This document shows positions 1 through 10,403 of a stretch of 64,000 nucleotides of DNA, piece by piece (position 1 is the first letter of the stretch; each line of letters starts with the position of its first letter). The notes beneath the pieces are model-generated. The model saw nothing but the letters and a program-made list of their open reading frames with translations. It had not been told where the DNA came from and made no database searches. A program made the position numbers and the translations under genes. The stretch is from Hyalangium ruber (lineage in GTDB: Bacteria > Myxococcota > Myxococcia > Myxococcales > Myxococcaceae). Location of the stretch: positions 62,001 to 126,000 of the forward strand of contig NZ_JAXIVS010000009.1 in NCBI RefSeq assembly GCF_034259325.1, given 5' to 3'.

Positions 1-2
1 GC

Positions 3-281
3 AAGTGCGAGCTGCGCTTCGCGGATGGAGCAACGGAGCTGCTGTCGGAGCGGGAGATCGAGCTGCTGCGCTACCTCTCGCTCAACCGGGAGCGGGTGGT
101 GTCTCGGGATGAGCTGCTCCAGCGGGTGTGGCGCCTGCCGTCGAGCCTTGGGCGGACAAGGACGGTGGACATGCACGTGGCGCGGTTGCGCGACAAGCTG
201 CGCGATGACGCGGAGGAGCCGCGGATCCTCCTCACGGTGCGAGGCAAGGGCTACCGGTTCGCGGGCGGAGGACCGGGGTGA
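3..281 (+). CDS. Response regulator, OmpR/PhoB type, C-terminal DNA-binding domain (5'-truncated by window edge)
   Basis: Only the winged-helix output domain of a two-component response regulator is present; the receiver domain lies outside the window. The reading frame is open from base 3. It shows the usual features of the OmpR/PhoB C-terminal domain: LSEREIELLRYL in the first helices, VVSRDELLQRVW, a recognition helix around TVDMHVARLRDKL, and the wing motif TVRGKGYRF just before the stop. Its TGA stop overlaps the GTG start of the downstream sensor kinase (GTGA), so the two are translationally coupled and are almost certainly a cognate pair. The regulated genes cannot be inferred. Confidence 0.9.
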   Translation, partial: KCELRFADGATELLSEREIELLRYLSLNRERVVSRDELLQRVWRLPSSLGRTRTVDMHVARLRDKLRDDAEEPRILLTVRGKGYRFAGGGPG

Positions 282-2071
282 AGCGGACGCTGCCCACCTG
301 GATCGCGCTGGCCGCGTGCGTCACGCTCGCCTGTGGCGCGTTGGCGTGGTTGAGCGTCACGACGATGCGGCTCGAACGCGCGGAGGTACGGGCCCGCGCG
401 GAGGCCCTTGTGGAGGAGCGTGTCCGCCTGGCGCTGTGGCGCATGGATGGCCGGCTCGCGAGACTCCTGGCCCAGGAGAGCACTCGTTCCGTGAGTGCAT
501 GGGAGTCGTTCTACGTCCCCGCCCACGCGTTCGATCAGGCGGGAAAGGCACGAGAGCCCTCGACGACCCGGATCGCCTCCGCGCTGCTGTACGGGACGAC
601 CGAGGACGTGCGGCTGCACTTCGCGTTCAATGGGAGTGGTCCGCTGCGCTCGCCCCAGGTTCCCGCACCCGAGCAGCGCCCGCTGGCCTCCTCCGCGGGA
701 ACCACGCGCGAGCAGCTCACGCGGTATGGCGCGCTCCTCTCCGAGCTGGAGGCGAGAATGGATCGCAAGGCGCTGCTAGAGCTCGATCCGGGGACTCCCT
801 CTCCTGAGGTGGTCGTCGCGGTACGTCAGGTCCCGCAGCCCGTGGCTCAGCGGGCAGACCCCGCGCCGGAGTTGACGCAGCAGCAGAACGTCGTCGAGTA
901 CAGCCGTCGCCAGATGCAGGCCTTTGGAAACGCGGCCTACCTCAACGTGCCTCAGGAAGCGGCTCCCACCCAAGAGAAGGTCACGGTGCTGACCGCGGAC
1001 GCGCACGAGGTGCAGGTCTCGCCCATGGCGCCGGTGTGGATGGGGGACGAGCTCCTGCTGGTTCGCCGGGTCGTTCGGGAGTCCGGGGAGGTGGAGATTC
1101 AGGGCGCGTGGTTGGACTGGCCGCGGGTGCGTTCCCTGCTCCTGGAAGAGGTGAAGGACCTGCTGCCCGGCGCCTCGCTCGAACGGGTGGTGCCTGGAAC
1201 GGGAGACCTCCTGGAACGCCGACTGGCCTCGCTTCCGGTGCGGCTCGTGCCTGGAACTGTTCAGGTCGAGGTGGGAGGAAGCACGCCCGTGGCGTGGAGC
1301 CTCGCCGCGGCCTGGGGCGCGGTGGTGCTCGCGCTCGTGGCGGTGGGATTGCTGCTGTTCGGCGCCGTCTCGCTAAGTGAGCGCCGGGCCGCCTTCGTCT
1401 CCGCCGTGACGCACGAGCTGCGCACCCCGCTCACCACCTTCCGGATGTACGCCGAGATGCTGGCGGAGGGCATGGTGACGGATGAGGCGCAGCGCCGGGG
1501 CTACTACGAGACGCTGCAGCGAGAGTCGAACCGGCTGGCGCACCTCGTGGAGAACGTGCTCGCGTATGCGAGGTTGGAGCGCAAGCGGGCGCCGAAGGCA
1601 GCGGAGTCGGTGGAGCTCGGCGCATTCCTCCAGGACAACCTGCGTCGCTCCGAGGAGCGGACAGGGGAAGCGGGGATGTCGCTCGTCCTGGAGCTCGATG
1701 AGGCGCTCGAGGCCGCGCGGGTATACGTGGAGCCCTCCGCAGCGGAACAGGTGCTCTTCAACCTCGTGGACAACGCGTGCAAGTACGCGCGAGGCGCGGA
1801 GGACACCCGGGTTCACGTGTACGCGGAGCGGCGCGGCTCACGCATCGCGGTACTCGTGTCCGACCACGGCCCAGGCGTCTCACGCGTCGATGCGAAGAAC
1901 CTTTTCGAGCCTTTCTCGAAGTCCTCGGAGCGCGCCGCGGAGTCCGCGCCGGGAGTCGGGTTGGGACTCGCGCTGAGCCGTCGACTTGCCCGTGCCATGG
2001 GTGCGGAACTTCGCTACGAAGGGGCGCCAGGGCAGGGGGCCACGTTCGCGCTCCTGCTTCGCGCGGGCTGA
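278..2071 (+). CDS. Membrane sensor histidine kinase
   Basis: 597-residue sensor kinase starting at a GTG that overlaps the regulator's stop. A membrane segment lies near residues 8-28, followed by a long predicted periplasmic region of about 300 residues with no domain I recognise, a second membrane segment near 337-365, and a cytoplasmic kinase core. The HisKA phosphorylation site is in AVTHELRTPLTTF (His near residue 379). The ATPase domain has an N box (LFNLVDNACKYA, near 499), a G1 box (DHGPGVSR) and a G2 box (GVGLGLALSRRLA). It should autophosphorylate and pass phosphate to the upstream regulator. The large unusual sensor region means that the signal is unknown. Confidence 0.93.
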   Translation: MKRTLPTWIALAACVTLACGALAWLSVTTMRLERAEVRARAEALVEERVRLALWRMDGRLARLLAQESTRSVSAWESFYVPAHAFDQAGKAREPSTTRIASALLYGTTEDVRLHFAFNGSGPLRSPQVPAPEQRPLASSAGTTREQLTRYGALLSELEARMDRKALLELDPGTPSPEVVVAVRQVPQPVAQRADPAPELTQQQNVVEYSRRQMQAFGNAAYLNVPQEAAPTQEKVTVLTADAHEVQVSPMAPVWMGDELLLVRRVVRESGEVEIQGAWLDWPRVRSLLLEEVKDLLPGASLERVVPGTGDLLERRLASLPVRLVPGTVQVEVGGSTPVAWSLAAAWGAVVLALVAVGLLLFGAVSLSERRAAFVSAVTHELRTPLTTFRMYAEMLAEGMVTDEAQRRGYYETLQRESNRLAHLVENVLAYARLERKRAPKAAESVELGAFLQDNLRRSEERTGEAGMSLVLELDEALEAARVYVEPSAAEQVLFNLVDNACKYARGAEDTRVHVYAERRGSRIAVLVSDHGPGVSRVDAKNLFEPFSKSSERAAESAPGVGLGLALSRRLARAMGAELRYEGAPGQGATFALLLRAG

Positions 2072-2105
2072 TGGCAGCGCCCATTCCCAACAAGGCGGAG
2101 AGCAC

Positions 2106-2540
2106 ATGGAACAGCGACTGAGCCTCATCACTCTCGGAGTGGCGGACCTCGCCCGGAGTCGGCGTTTCTACGAGCAGGGACTTGGGTGGAAGCGCTCGGA
2201 AACGGGGAGCAACGAGAACGTTTCCTTCTACCAGTTGGGAGGGATCGGTCTCTCCCTCTTCAGCCGCGCGGCACTCGCCGAGGACGCTCATCTGGAAGAT
2301 ACCGGCGGAGGCTCCTTCGGAGGCTTCACCCTCGCGCACAACGTACGCACCCGCGAGGAGGTGGATGCGCTCCTCGCACGGGCGAAGGAGGCGGGGGCCC
2401 GCATCCTGAAGCCCGCGGCGGACGCCTTCTGGGGCGGGTACAACGGCTACTTCGCCGACCCGGATGGCCACCCCTGGGAGGTGGCCTGGAACCCGGGTTT
2501 CCCCTTGGGGCCCGACGGCAGCCTGCAGCTCCCGAAGTAA
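2106..2540 (+). CDS. VOC (glyoxalase/bleomycin-resistance fold) family protein
   Basis: 144-residue single-domain VOC protein. The N-terminal half reads LITLGVADLARSRRFYE, typical of the first beta-alpha-beta-beta-beta module, and the C-terminal half ends with NGYFADPDGHPWEVAWNP, the common second-module signature with the metal-ligand Glu region. The ATG at 2106 has a GGCGGAGAG ribosome-binding sequence; an upstream in-frame ATG would overlap the kinase heavily and gives non-family sequence. It may be co-transcribed with the two-component genes (34-base gap). VOC proteins include glyoxalases, dioxygenases and resistance proteins; the substrate cannot be assigned. Confidence 0.88.
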   Translation: MEQRLSLITLGVADLARSRRFYEQGLGWKRSETGSNENVSFYQLGGIGLSLFSRAALAEDAHLEDTGGGSFGGFTLAHNVRTREEVDALLARAKEAGARILKPAADAFWGGYNGYFADPDGHPWEVAWNPGFPLGPDGSLQLPK

Positions 2541-2544
2541 CGCC

Positions 2545-4179
2545 TCAGCTCAGTTCGGCGGCGCCGCGCCTGGACACATCGTCCCAGCCCAGCCCGAAGC
2601 GGGTGAGGTACTTGCGCAGCCGGTCCGCGTCATTGGTGCTCTGCTTTCGCGCGCGGGACTGCGCGAACAGCAGGCGGCCCGCCTCCGAGAGGGAGCGCGC
2701 TTGCCGGCACACGGAGATGACGTCCGCGAGTTGAACCCTGTCGAACCGATCCAGCTCGGAGGCCAGCTCGGCTCCGAGCACCTCCGCCACGAGATCCACC
2801 GCGCCACTCGGCGCGGTCTTCGTCCACTGTCCTCGAAGCCGCTCCAGCTCCTCGTCCACGTCCTCCCGGGTGATACGCCCGCCCGACGCCAGCGTGCCCA
2901 TGCGCAGTACAGCCGCGTTCAGGTCGCGGAAGTTGCCGCTCCACCGGGCCTCGGGCGATATGGCGAAGCGCAGGAAGTACTCCTGCGCTTCCTTGTTCAT
3001 CGTCACCCGCATCTCCAGCGCCTGGGAGGCCTGATCCAGCTCGTAGAGCAGGTTGGGAGGAATGTCCTCGGGGCGCTCACGTAGGGCCGGCAGCCGGAAG
3101 GTCCACAGGTTGATGCGTGCCAGCAGGTCCTCTCGGAAGCGCCCGCGCTCCACATCCACTTGCAGGTCCCGGTTGGTGCCGGCGATGAGCTGGAAGTCGC
3201 TCTCTACCTCCTTGTCCGAGCCGACGGGCAGGAAGCGCTTGTCCTCCAGCGCCCGCAGCAGCATGGCCTGCTCGTCCGCGCCCAGCTCGCCAATCTCGTC
3301 CAGGAACAGCACGCCGCCGTTCGCCTGCCGCAGCAGCCCCGGCCGGTCTCCCACCGCGCCCGTGAACGCCCCCTTCACGTGGCCGAACAGCGCGGACATG
3401 GCGCCATCTCCGCGCAGCGTGGCGCAGTTGAGGTCCACGAATGGCCCGCTCACCTGCCGTCGCGTCTTCTTCAGCGCGTAGATGCGCCGCGCCAGTTGTG
3501 ACTTGCCCGCCCCCGTGGGCCCGGTGATGAGCAGCGGTGCGCGGGAGCTGATGGCCACCTGCTCGATTCGCTCGATGATCCGGTTGAACGCGGCGTTGCG
3601 CGTGTCGATGCCCGCCTTGAGGAAGGCCAGGCCTTCGCGCTGCTCCTGCTGGAAGCGCGCCGCCAGCGTGTCGTACCGCGACAGGTCCAGGTCGATGAGG
3701 GTGTGCCCGCCCATGCCGCCCAGCCCCTTGTCCCGTCCCGTCGGCGGGGAGGTCTGCACCAGCCGGGCGGGAATGTGCCGGCTCTCCACCAGCAGGAACA
3801 TGCAGATCTGCGCGATGTGCGTCCCGGTGGTGATGTGGACGAGGTAGTCCTCCTGCTCGGGCTGGAACGGGTAGCTCCGCGCGTAGTCGAGCAGGGCTCC
3901 GTAGACCTGCTCCAGGTCCCACGGGTTCTGGATGCCTACCTCCGCTCCCTGCACCTCCGTCTCCGGTGACACCTGGCGGATGTCCTCCGTCACCGTCGCC
4001 GCCAGCACCCCCGCGCTGGGCGGATAGAGCAGCTCCAGGCGGTCCACCAGCAGGTCCTCCTGCTGGCACAGCGCCACGGTGGGGCGCCACTTCTCCCACC
4101 GCTTCGGTCCCTGCCCCTGGTCGATCGTCGTCCCGAGCATCCCGATGACCACCGTCTTGCGCCGCGCGTTCTTCGCCAT
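2545..4179 (-). CDS. rtcR: RtcR, sigma54-dependent activator of the RNA-repair operon
   Basis: 544-residue bacterial enhancer-binding protein. Residues 1-180 match the RtcR regulatory domain, a CARF fold with the motif HITTGTHIAQICMFLL (115-130). The AAA+ domain carries Walker A GPTGAGKS (220-227), the sigma54-contact loop GAFTGA (270-275) and Walker B LFLDE (about 291-295). A C-terminal helical domain probably binds DNA. In known systems RtcR senses RNA ends or tRNA fragments through the CARF domain and activates rtcBA. Here it is divergent from rtcB, with inverted repeats and a sigma54 promoter between them, which fits. Its stop codon lies four bases from that of the convergent VOC gene. 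Confidence 0.95.
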   Translation of the reverse strand: MAKNARRKTVVIGMLGTTIDQGQGPKRWEKWRPTVALCQQEDLLVDRLELLYPPSAGVLAATVTEDIRQVSPETEVQGAEVGIQNPWDLEQVYGALLDYARSYPFQPEQEDYLVHITTGTHIAQICMFLLVESRHIPARLVQTSPPTGRDKGLGGMGGHTLIDLDLSRYDTLAARFQQEQREGLAFLKAGIDTRNAAFNRIIERIEQVAISSRAPLLITGPTGAGKSQLARRIYALKKTRRQVSGPFVDLNCATLRGDGAMSALFGHVKGAFTGAVGDRPGLLRQANGGVLFLDEIGELGADEQAMLLRALEDKRFLPVGSDKEVESDFQLIAGTNRDLQVDVERGRFREDLLARINLWTFRLPALRERPEDIPPNLLYELDQASQALEMRVTMNKEAQEYFLRFAISPEARWSGNFRDLNAAVLRMGTLASGGRITREDVDEELERLRGQWTKTAPSGAVDLVAEVLGAELASELDRFDRVQLADVISVCRQARSLSEAGRLLFAQSRARKQSTNDADRLRKYLTRFGLGWDDVSRRGAAELS

Positions 4180-4181
4180 AC

Positions 4182-4206
4182 GGATACGACTTTATCCCAA
4201 TGGATA
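4182..4206. promoter_or_regulatory. Candidate RtcR binding site: three alternating GGATA/TATCC half-sites
   Basis: GGATA (4182-4186), TATCC (4193-4197) and GGATA (4202-4206) form two overlapping inverted repeats with spacers of 6 and 5 bases. They lie right next to the rtcR start codon and about 45-70 bases upstream of the sigma54 promoter of rtcB, the usual place for an enhancer site that also autoregulates the activator. Function is inferred from position and symmetry. Confidence 0.55.
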
Positions 4207-4249
4207 TGAAAGCGGGCACCCTCCGAGGCCTCTCCCTCGGAACGAGGGC

Positions 4250-4265
4250 TGGCACGCCGGATGCT
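4250..4265 (+). promoter_or_regulatory. Sigma54 (-24/-12) promoter of rtcB
   Basis: TGGCACG-CCGG-ATGCT matches the consensus TGGCACR-N4-TTGCW at all but one position, with exactly ten bases between the -24 GG (4251-4252) and -12 GC (4263-4264). Transcription should start near 4276, leaving a leader of about 45 bases before the rtcB ATG at 4321. The in-frame ATG at 4261 lies inside the -12 element and cannot be the start. Confidence 0.88.
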
Positions 4266-4320
4266 CTATCCCCCTCCGTGCCCGGCGCATGGATCGGGCG
4301 AACGAACGGAAGGCAAGGCC

Positions 4321-5547
<1,227 letters not shown>

Positions 5548-5595
5548 GCCCGGTGGGCAGGCGCGAGGTGACCATGCCGGGATGACGACATTCGA

Positions 5596-5654
5596 GGCGC
5601 CCGCTCCCCCCGAGACTTCGGTCGCTAGGTTGGGGGAGCGGGCGCCGCTATTTT
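5596..5654 (+). terminator. 15-bp perfect hairpin with T-run between rtcB and rtcA (terminator or attenuator)
   Basis: GGCGCCCGCTCCCCC (5596-5610) pairs perfectly with GGGGGAGCGGGCGCC (5632-5646). The 21-base loop contains a smaller GAC-TTCG-GTC stem, a classical stable UUCG tetraloop. It is followed within a few bases by ATTTTT (5649-5654). This has all the parts of an intrinsic terminator, yet sits inside the rtcBA operon. It may lower rtcA expression relative to rtcB, or act as a processing or structured RNA element. Confidence 0.8.
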
Positions 5655-5674
5655 TCGAGTAGAGGGATTCGCAA

Positions 5675-6691
5675 ATGGTCCGTATCGACGGTTCGAAGGG
5701 AGAGGGCGGAGGCCAGGTGCTGCGCACGTCGCTGGCGCTGTCGCTGGTGACGGGTACGCCGTTCGAGATGGTGAACATCCGGGCGGGGCGCGCGAAGCCG
5801 GGGTTGCTGCGCCAGCACCTGACGGCGGTGAAGGCGGCGGCGGAGGTAGGCGCGGCGGAAGTGACGGGCGCGGAGCTGGGCTCGCGGGAGCTGACGTTCA
5901 AGCCGCGCGCGCTGTCGCCGGGCAACTACTACTTCGCGGTGGGCACGGCGGGCAGCGCGACGCTGGTGCTGCAGACGGTGCTGCCGGCGCTGATGATGGC
6001 GAGCGGCCCGTCCACGCTGAGGCTGGAGGGCGGGACGCACAACAAGGCGGCGCCGCCGTTCGACTTCCTGGAGAAGGCCTACCTGCCGCTGGTGCGGCGC
6101 ATGGGGCCGAAGGTGGAGGCGGTGCTGGAGCGCCACGGCTTCTTCCCGGCGGGAGGAGGCAAGCTCCGGGTGAACGTGGATCCCGCGCCGCTCAAGCCGC
6201 TCACGCTGATGGAGCGGGGAAGGGTGACGCGGCGGCAGGGGACGGCGCTGATTGCGCAGATTCCCTTCGACGTGGCGAAGCGGGAGCTGGCCACGGTAGA
6301 GGAGCTGCTGAAGTGGCGGCCGGACGAGCTGCGGACCGAGGAGCTGAAGCGCTCGGTGGGGCCGGGCAACGTGCTGACGCTCGAGGTGGAGAGCGAGCAC
6401 GTGACGGAGGTGTTCACCAGCTTCGGAGAGCGCGGCGTGCGCGCGGAGGATGTCGCGGGGCACGCGGCGGCGGAGGCGAAGCGTTACCTGGACGCGGAGG
6501 TGCCCGTGGGCGAGCACCTGTGCGATCAGCTCCTGCTGCTGCTGGCGCTGGCCAAGGGAGGCTCGTTCCGAACGCTGCCGCTGGACGGGCACTCGGAGAC
6601 GCAGCTCCACACCTTCGCGCACTTCCTGGACGTCAAGGTGGACGTCCGGGAAGTGTCGCCCGAGGTTCGGGAGGTGGAGGTTCGGCCTTAG
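5675..6691 (+). CDS. rtcA: RtcA, RNA 3'-terminal phosphate cyclase
   Basis: 338 residues, normal for the family. RtcA converts RNA 3'-phosphates to 2',3'-cyclic phosphates with ATP, through a covalent His-AMP, supplying ends for RtcB. The N terminus shows the glycine-rich signature SKGEGGGQVLRTSLALS and the C-terminal part has DGHSETQLHTFAHF, which contains the candidate nucleotidylated histidine. The ATG at 5675 follows the hairpin by 20 bases and has a GAGGGATT ribosome-binding sequence. Its stop overlaps that of the convergent S-formylglutathione hydrolase gene by four bases. Confidence 0.96.
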   Translation: MVRIDGSKGEGGGQVLRTSLALSLVTGTPFEMVNIRAGRAKPGLLRQHLTAVKAAAEVGAAEVTGAELGSRELTFKPRALSPGNYYFAVGTAGSATLVLQTVLPALMMASGPSTLRLEGGTHNKAAPPFDFLEKAYLPLVRRMGPKVEAVLERHGFFPAGGGKLRVNVDPAPLKPLTLMERGRVTRRQGTALIAQIPFDVAKRELATVEELLKWRPDELRTEELKRSVGPGNVLTLEVESEHVTEVFTSFGERGVRAEDVAGHAAAEAKRYLDAEVPVGEHLCDQLLLLLALAKGGSFRTLPLDGHSETQLHTFAHFLDVKVDVREVSPEVREVEVRP

Positions 6692-7535
6692 CCGTTTAGC
6701 GCCGCCGCGTGGTGGCGCAGGTGGTCCTCCATGAAGGTGGAGACGAAGTGGTAGCTGTGGTCGTACCCCTCCTGCATCCGCAGCGTGAGCGGCTGCCCCG
6801 CCGCCGCGCACGCTTGTTGGAACAGCTCCGGACGAAGCTGCTCCGTGAGGAACTTGTCCCGGGTGCCCTGGTCCACGAACAGCGTGGGCAGGGGCTGGCG
6901 CAGCGTGCGCACCAGCTCGCTGGCATCCCACTCCCTCCAGGTTTGCGTGTCCGGTCCCAGGTAGCCGCCGAACGCCTTCTGTCCCCAAGGGCACTGCATG
7001 GGCGCGCCAATGGGAGCGAAGGCCGATACCGAGCGATAGCGCCCGGGCTGGCGCAGCGCGCAGATGAGCGCTCCGTGGCCCCCCATGGAGTGGCCGAAGA
7101 TGCCCTCCCGGTCCGCGCGCGCGGGCAGGTGCGCGGCCACCAGCGCCGGCAACTCCCGGGTCACGTACGTGAACATGCGGTAGCGCGAGGACCACGGCGC
7201 CTGCGTGGCATCCAGGTAGAAGCCCGCGCCCACGCCGAAGTCCCACGAGGCATCCTCGCCCGGGAATCCGGCTCCACGGGGGCTGGTGTCCGGAGCCACC
7301 AGCATCAGCCCCAGCTCCGAGGCCATCCGCTGAGCGCCTCCCTTGGCCAGGAACGTCTCCTCCGTGCAGGTGAGGCCCGCCAGGTAGTAGAGCACCGGCA
7401 CCGGGCCCTTGGCCGCCTGGGGAGGCACGTAGACGCCGAAGCGCATCTCCCCACCACACGCCTCGGAGGCGTGGCGGTAGAAGGCCACCGTGCCCCCGAA
7501 GCTGCGGTGCTCCGATATGAGCGTCAGCGGCACTG

Positions 7536-7539
<4 letters not shown>
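6688..7539 (-). CDS. fghA: S-formylglutathione hydrolase
   Basis: 283-residue alpha/beta hydrolase that splits S-formylglutathione into formate and glutathione, the second step of glutathione-dependent formaldehyde detoxification. Diagnostic sequences are [13 protein letters not shown], the oxyanion/strand motif [10 protein letters not shown], the nucleophile elbow [10 protein letters not shown], and the catalytic His region YDHSYHF. The GTG start at 7539 overlaps the stop of the dehydrogenase gene (GTGA), so the two steps of the pathway are translationally coupled. An upstream extension of the frame is antisense/shadow sequence inside adhC. Confidence 0.95.
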
Positions 7540-8651
<1,112 letters not shown>

Positions 8652-8710
8652 ATGTCTCAGTCTCCCGGTGACGTGGCCCTCCCAGGGAATGGGAGCGGCC
8701 GGGGAGCGGA

Positions 8711-9802
8711 CTATAGAGGCGCGGGGGCAGGGGCGGGGGTATCGAAGTACACGCCCCGCACCCAGCGCGCGCCGGTGAACTGCGTGCGCGCGTGGAGCAT
8801 CCGCCAGTTGTCATAGATGAGGAAGTCACCGGCCTGGAGGAGGAAGCGGTACTGGTGGCGCTCATCCCGCACCAGCCGCGCGAAGCGGTTGTAGGCCCGG
8901 TACCACGCCTCCATCTCGGCGAACGGCCGCCGATGGGGCGCGAGCGTGAAGTAGCTGTAGCGGATGCGGAAGCCTCCCGGCGCGTCGAAGTCGAGGATGG
9001 GGGAGACGAGCACCCGCTCGAAGGACTTCTGCTGCCGGTGGAACGTCACCGGCACCGAGCGCAGGAGCTCGAAGGCCGGCCGGTCGAGATCGGCGAGGTA
9101 GTGGGCAGCGGCGAGCGCATCCACCACGGCATTGCCACCGCCCGTGTCCGCGGGCCGCTGGCAGTGGAGCAGCTGGTAGCGCGGCGGCCGGTCGAGGAAG
9201 GGCTGATCCGTGTGCAGCTGAATGGCGCTGTCGGTGTAGCCGAGCTGGTCGGTGTTCTGGTTCGTCGTGTTGTCGGTGCGCAGATCCTCGATGCGCCCGA
9301 AGTGGGTCTCGATGACGGAGAGCCCCTGGCGGCTCAAGGTGTCGATGAGGGCCTCGGTGTCGAGGCCAAAGCCGCGCACCACGAGGATGCCGGTGCGCGC
9401 GAGGGTCCGCAGGGCCTTGGGGCCGAGGGGCTCCTCGAGGTTCGCGAAGTCGACGGTGACGCTTGCGGTGTCGGAAGGAGGCGCGGGCCAGGGCGCGCGG
9501 TCGGTCGCGTAGGCGTGGTGGAGGAGCCAGGCCGCGGTGTAGCGGCTCGCCTGCCCGTCGGAACGGTCGCCCCAGTCGATATCGAGCGCATCGGCGCTCT
9601 CGGAGATGCGTACGTGACGGGGCTGGAGATCGAGCGGGAGCTCGGACGAGTCGACGATGCGCTCGTGCGTGAGCGGGTGCCGGTCGAGCTCGGAGTTGTG
9701 TCGCAGCCAGAACCAGTGGAAGTCGGCGTGGTGGGGGCTCTCTCCGGAGGCGAAGTGGATGCGCAGAAAATCGTCATACGGCTCAAGGCGGGTGATGGGC
9801 AT
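8711..9802 (-). CDS. Gamma-butyrobetaine/trimethyllysine-type Fe(II)/2-oxoglutarate dioxygenase
   Basis: 363 residues. Residues 1-90 form the small N-terminal domain of the BBOX/TMLH family ([13 protein letters not shown], then RHVRISE), although I do not see its usual Cys ligands. The C-terminal TauD/TfdA-like domain has the facial-triad motif QLHTDQPF (His and Asp) and the distal His and 2-oxoglutarate Arg in [20 protein letters not shown]. The ATG at 9802 was chosen because upstream codons give low-complexity Pro/Arg sequence. Substrates in the family are quaternary ammonium compounds. Its position before formaldehyde-oxidation genes raises the possibility of an oxidative demethylase. Family assignment is solid; substrate is inference. 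Confidence 0.85.
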   Translation of the reverse strand: MPITRLEPYDDFLRIHFASGESPHHADFHWFWLRHNSELDRHPLTHERIVDSSELPLDLQPRHVRISESADALDIDWGDRSDGQASRYTAAWLLHHAYATDRAPWPAPPSDTASVTVDFANLEEPLGPKALRTLARTGILVVRGFGLDTEALIDTLSRQGLSVIETHFGRIEDLRTDNTTNQNTDQLGYTDSAIQLHTDQPFLDRPPRYQLLHCQRPADTGGGNAVVDALAAAHYLADLDRPAFELLRSVPVTFHRQQKSFERVLVSPILDFDAPGGFRIRYSYFTLAPHRRPFAEMEAWYRAYNRFARLVRDERHQYRFLLQAGDFLIYDNWRMLHARTQFTGARWVRGVYFDTPAPAPAPL

Positions 9803-10105
9803 GGGGCCTCGGGTGAGACGGGGCAGGTGAGGGGAGGGACGACGGGGCCCACGCACTGGCGCTGGGTCGGTCGCGGCGACAAGGCCGCTACGACGGTGCG
9901 CTCAGTACGTGAAGGGAGGGACGGTTCTCTTCCGCGCCGGCGCTAACAGCGACCACAGCGGCAACAACAGCCGCGGGCGATCGTCAGGGAGCGGGTACAG
10001 AAGGAACGCATCAGTAAGCGAAAGTTAAAGAGGCGCTCCGTGCGAGTCAAGCCGACGTGGAGTCACGGGGAGCGCGTACCGGGCGCTCGGGTTATAGGCT
10101 GAGGC
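9803..10105. other. Intergenic region with an imperfect dyad
   Basis: No convincing gene is seen on either strand. It separates the minus-strand dioxygenase gene from the plus-strand small protein. GCGCTCCGTG (10033-10042) and CACGGGGAGCGC (10064-10075) form an imperfect inverted repeat with a two-base bulge upstream of the small gene; it could be a hairpin or a regulatory site. Confidence 0.4.
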
Positions 10106-10345
10106 GTGCCCGACGTTCCTGAACCCGCGATGGACATGGAGGCCGCTCTCGCCCGCGCCAGCGAGGAGCTCCAGCTTCCCAGCTACTACCAGTCCTCCGT
10201 CCGGCCCCTGGTGCGCAACCCCGAGGGCCACTGGCCCCGGTGCTGTGGAGGCGGTTGTGAGCCGTGTGCGCAGACCCTGGTCCGCGTCGCCGTGCGCACC
10301 TTGGAGCTGATGGGGACTCCGCGACAGGCGCCGCTCCCGGACTGA
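10106..10345 (+). CDS. Small Cys-containing hypothetical protein
   Basis: 79 residues from a GTG start. The protein is acidic at the N terminus (MDMEAALARASEELQLP), followed by SYYQSSVRPLVRNPEGHWPRCCGGGCEPC, which has a CCxxxCxxC cluster that could bind a metal. Codon use has high third-position G+C in this frame. No family is recognised. It lies 58 bases ahead of the mrfA-like helicase in the same direction and may be co-transcribed. There is no clear ribosome-binding sequence, which lowers confidence. Confidence 0.55.
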   Translation: MPDVPEPAMDMEAALARASEELQLPSYYQSSVRPLVRNPEGHWPRCCGGGCEPCAQTLVRVAVRTLELMGTPRQAPLPD

Positions 10346-10377
10346 GGAGCGGGGCTCGCGCGCGTTGCTTCACCGGG

Positions 10378-10391
10378 TGTACGTCTGTACA
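10378..10391. promoter_or_regulatory. TGTAC-N4-GTACA dyad just upstream of the helicase start
   Basis: A perfect 5-bp inverted repeat, TGTAC-GTCT-GTACA, ends 12 bases before the ATG at 10404. Its layout resembles LexA-type boxes with a four-base spacer, but the bases differ from known LexA consensus sequences. A repressor site is possible. Confidence 0.3.
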
Positions 10392-10403
10392 GTGCCCGGC
10401 CCC

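Noticed and set aside
4261-4320. ATG at 4261 as an earlier rtcB start
   Set aside because: It lies in the -12 element of the sigma54 promoter, so it is not transcribed; the ATG at 4321 gives the normal 408-residue RtcB.
10378-10391. LexA box upstream of mrfA
   Set aside because: The dyad has the right geometry but not the bases of known LexA consensus sequences; kept only as an unnamed dyad.
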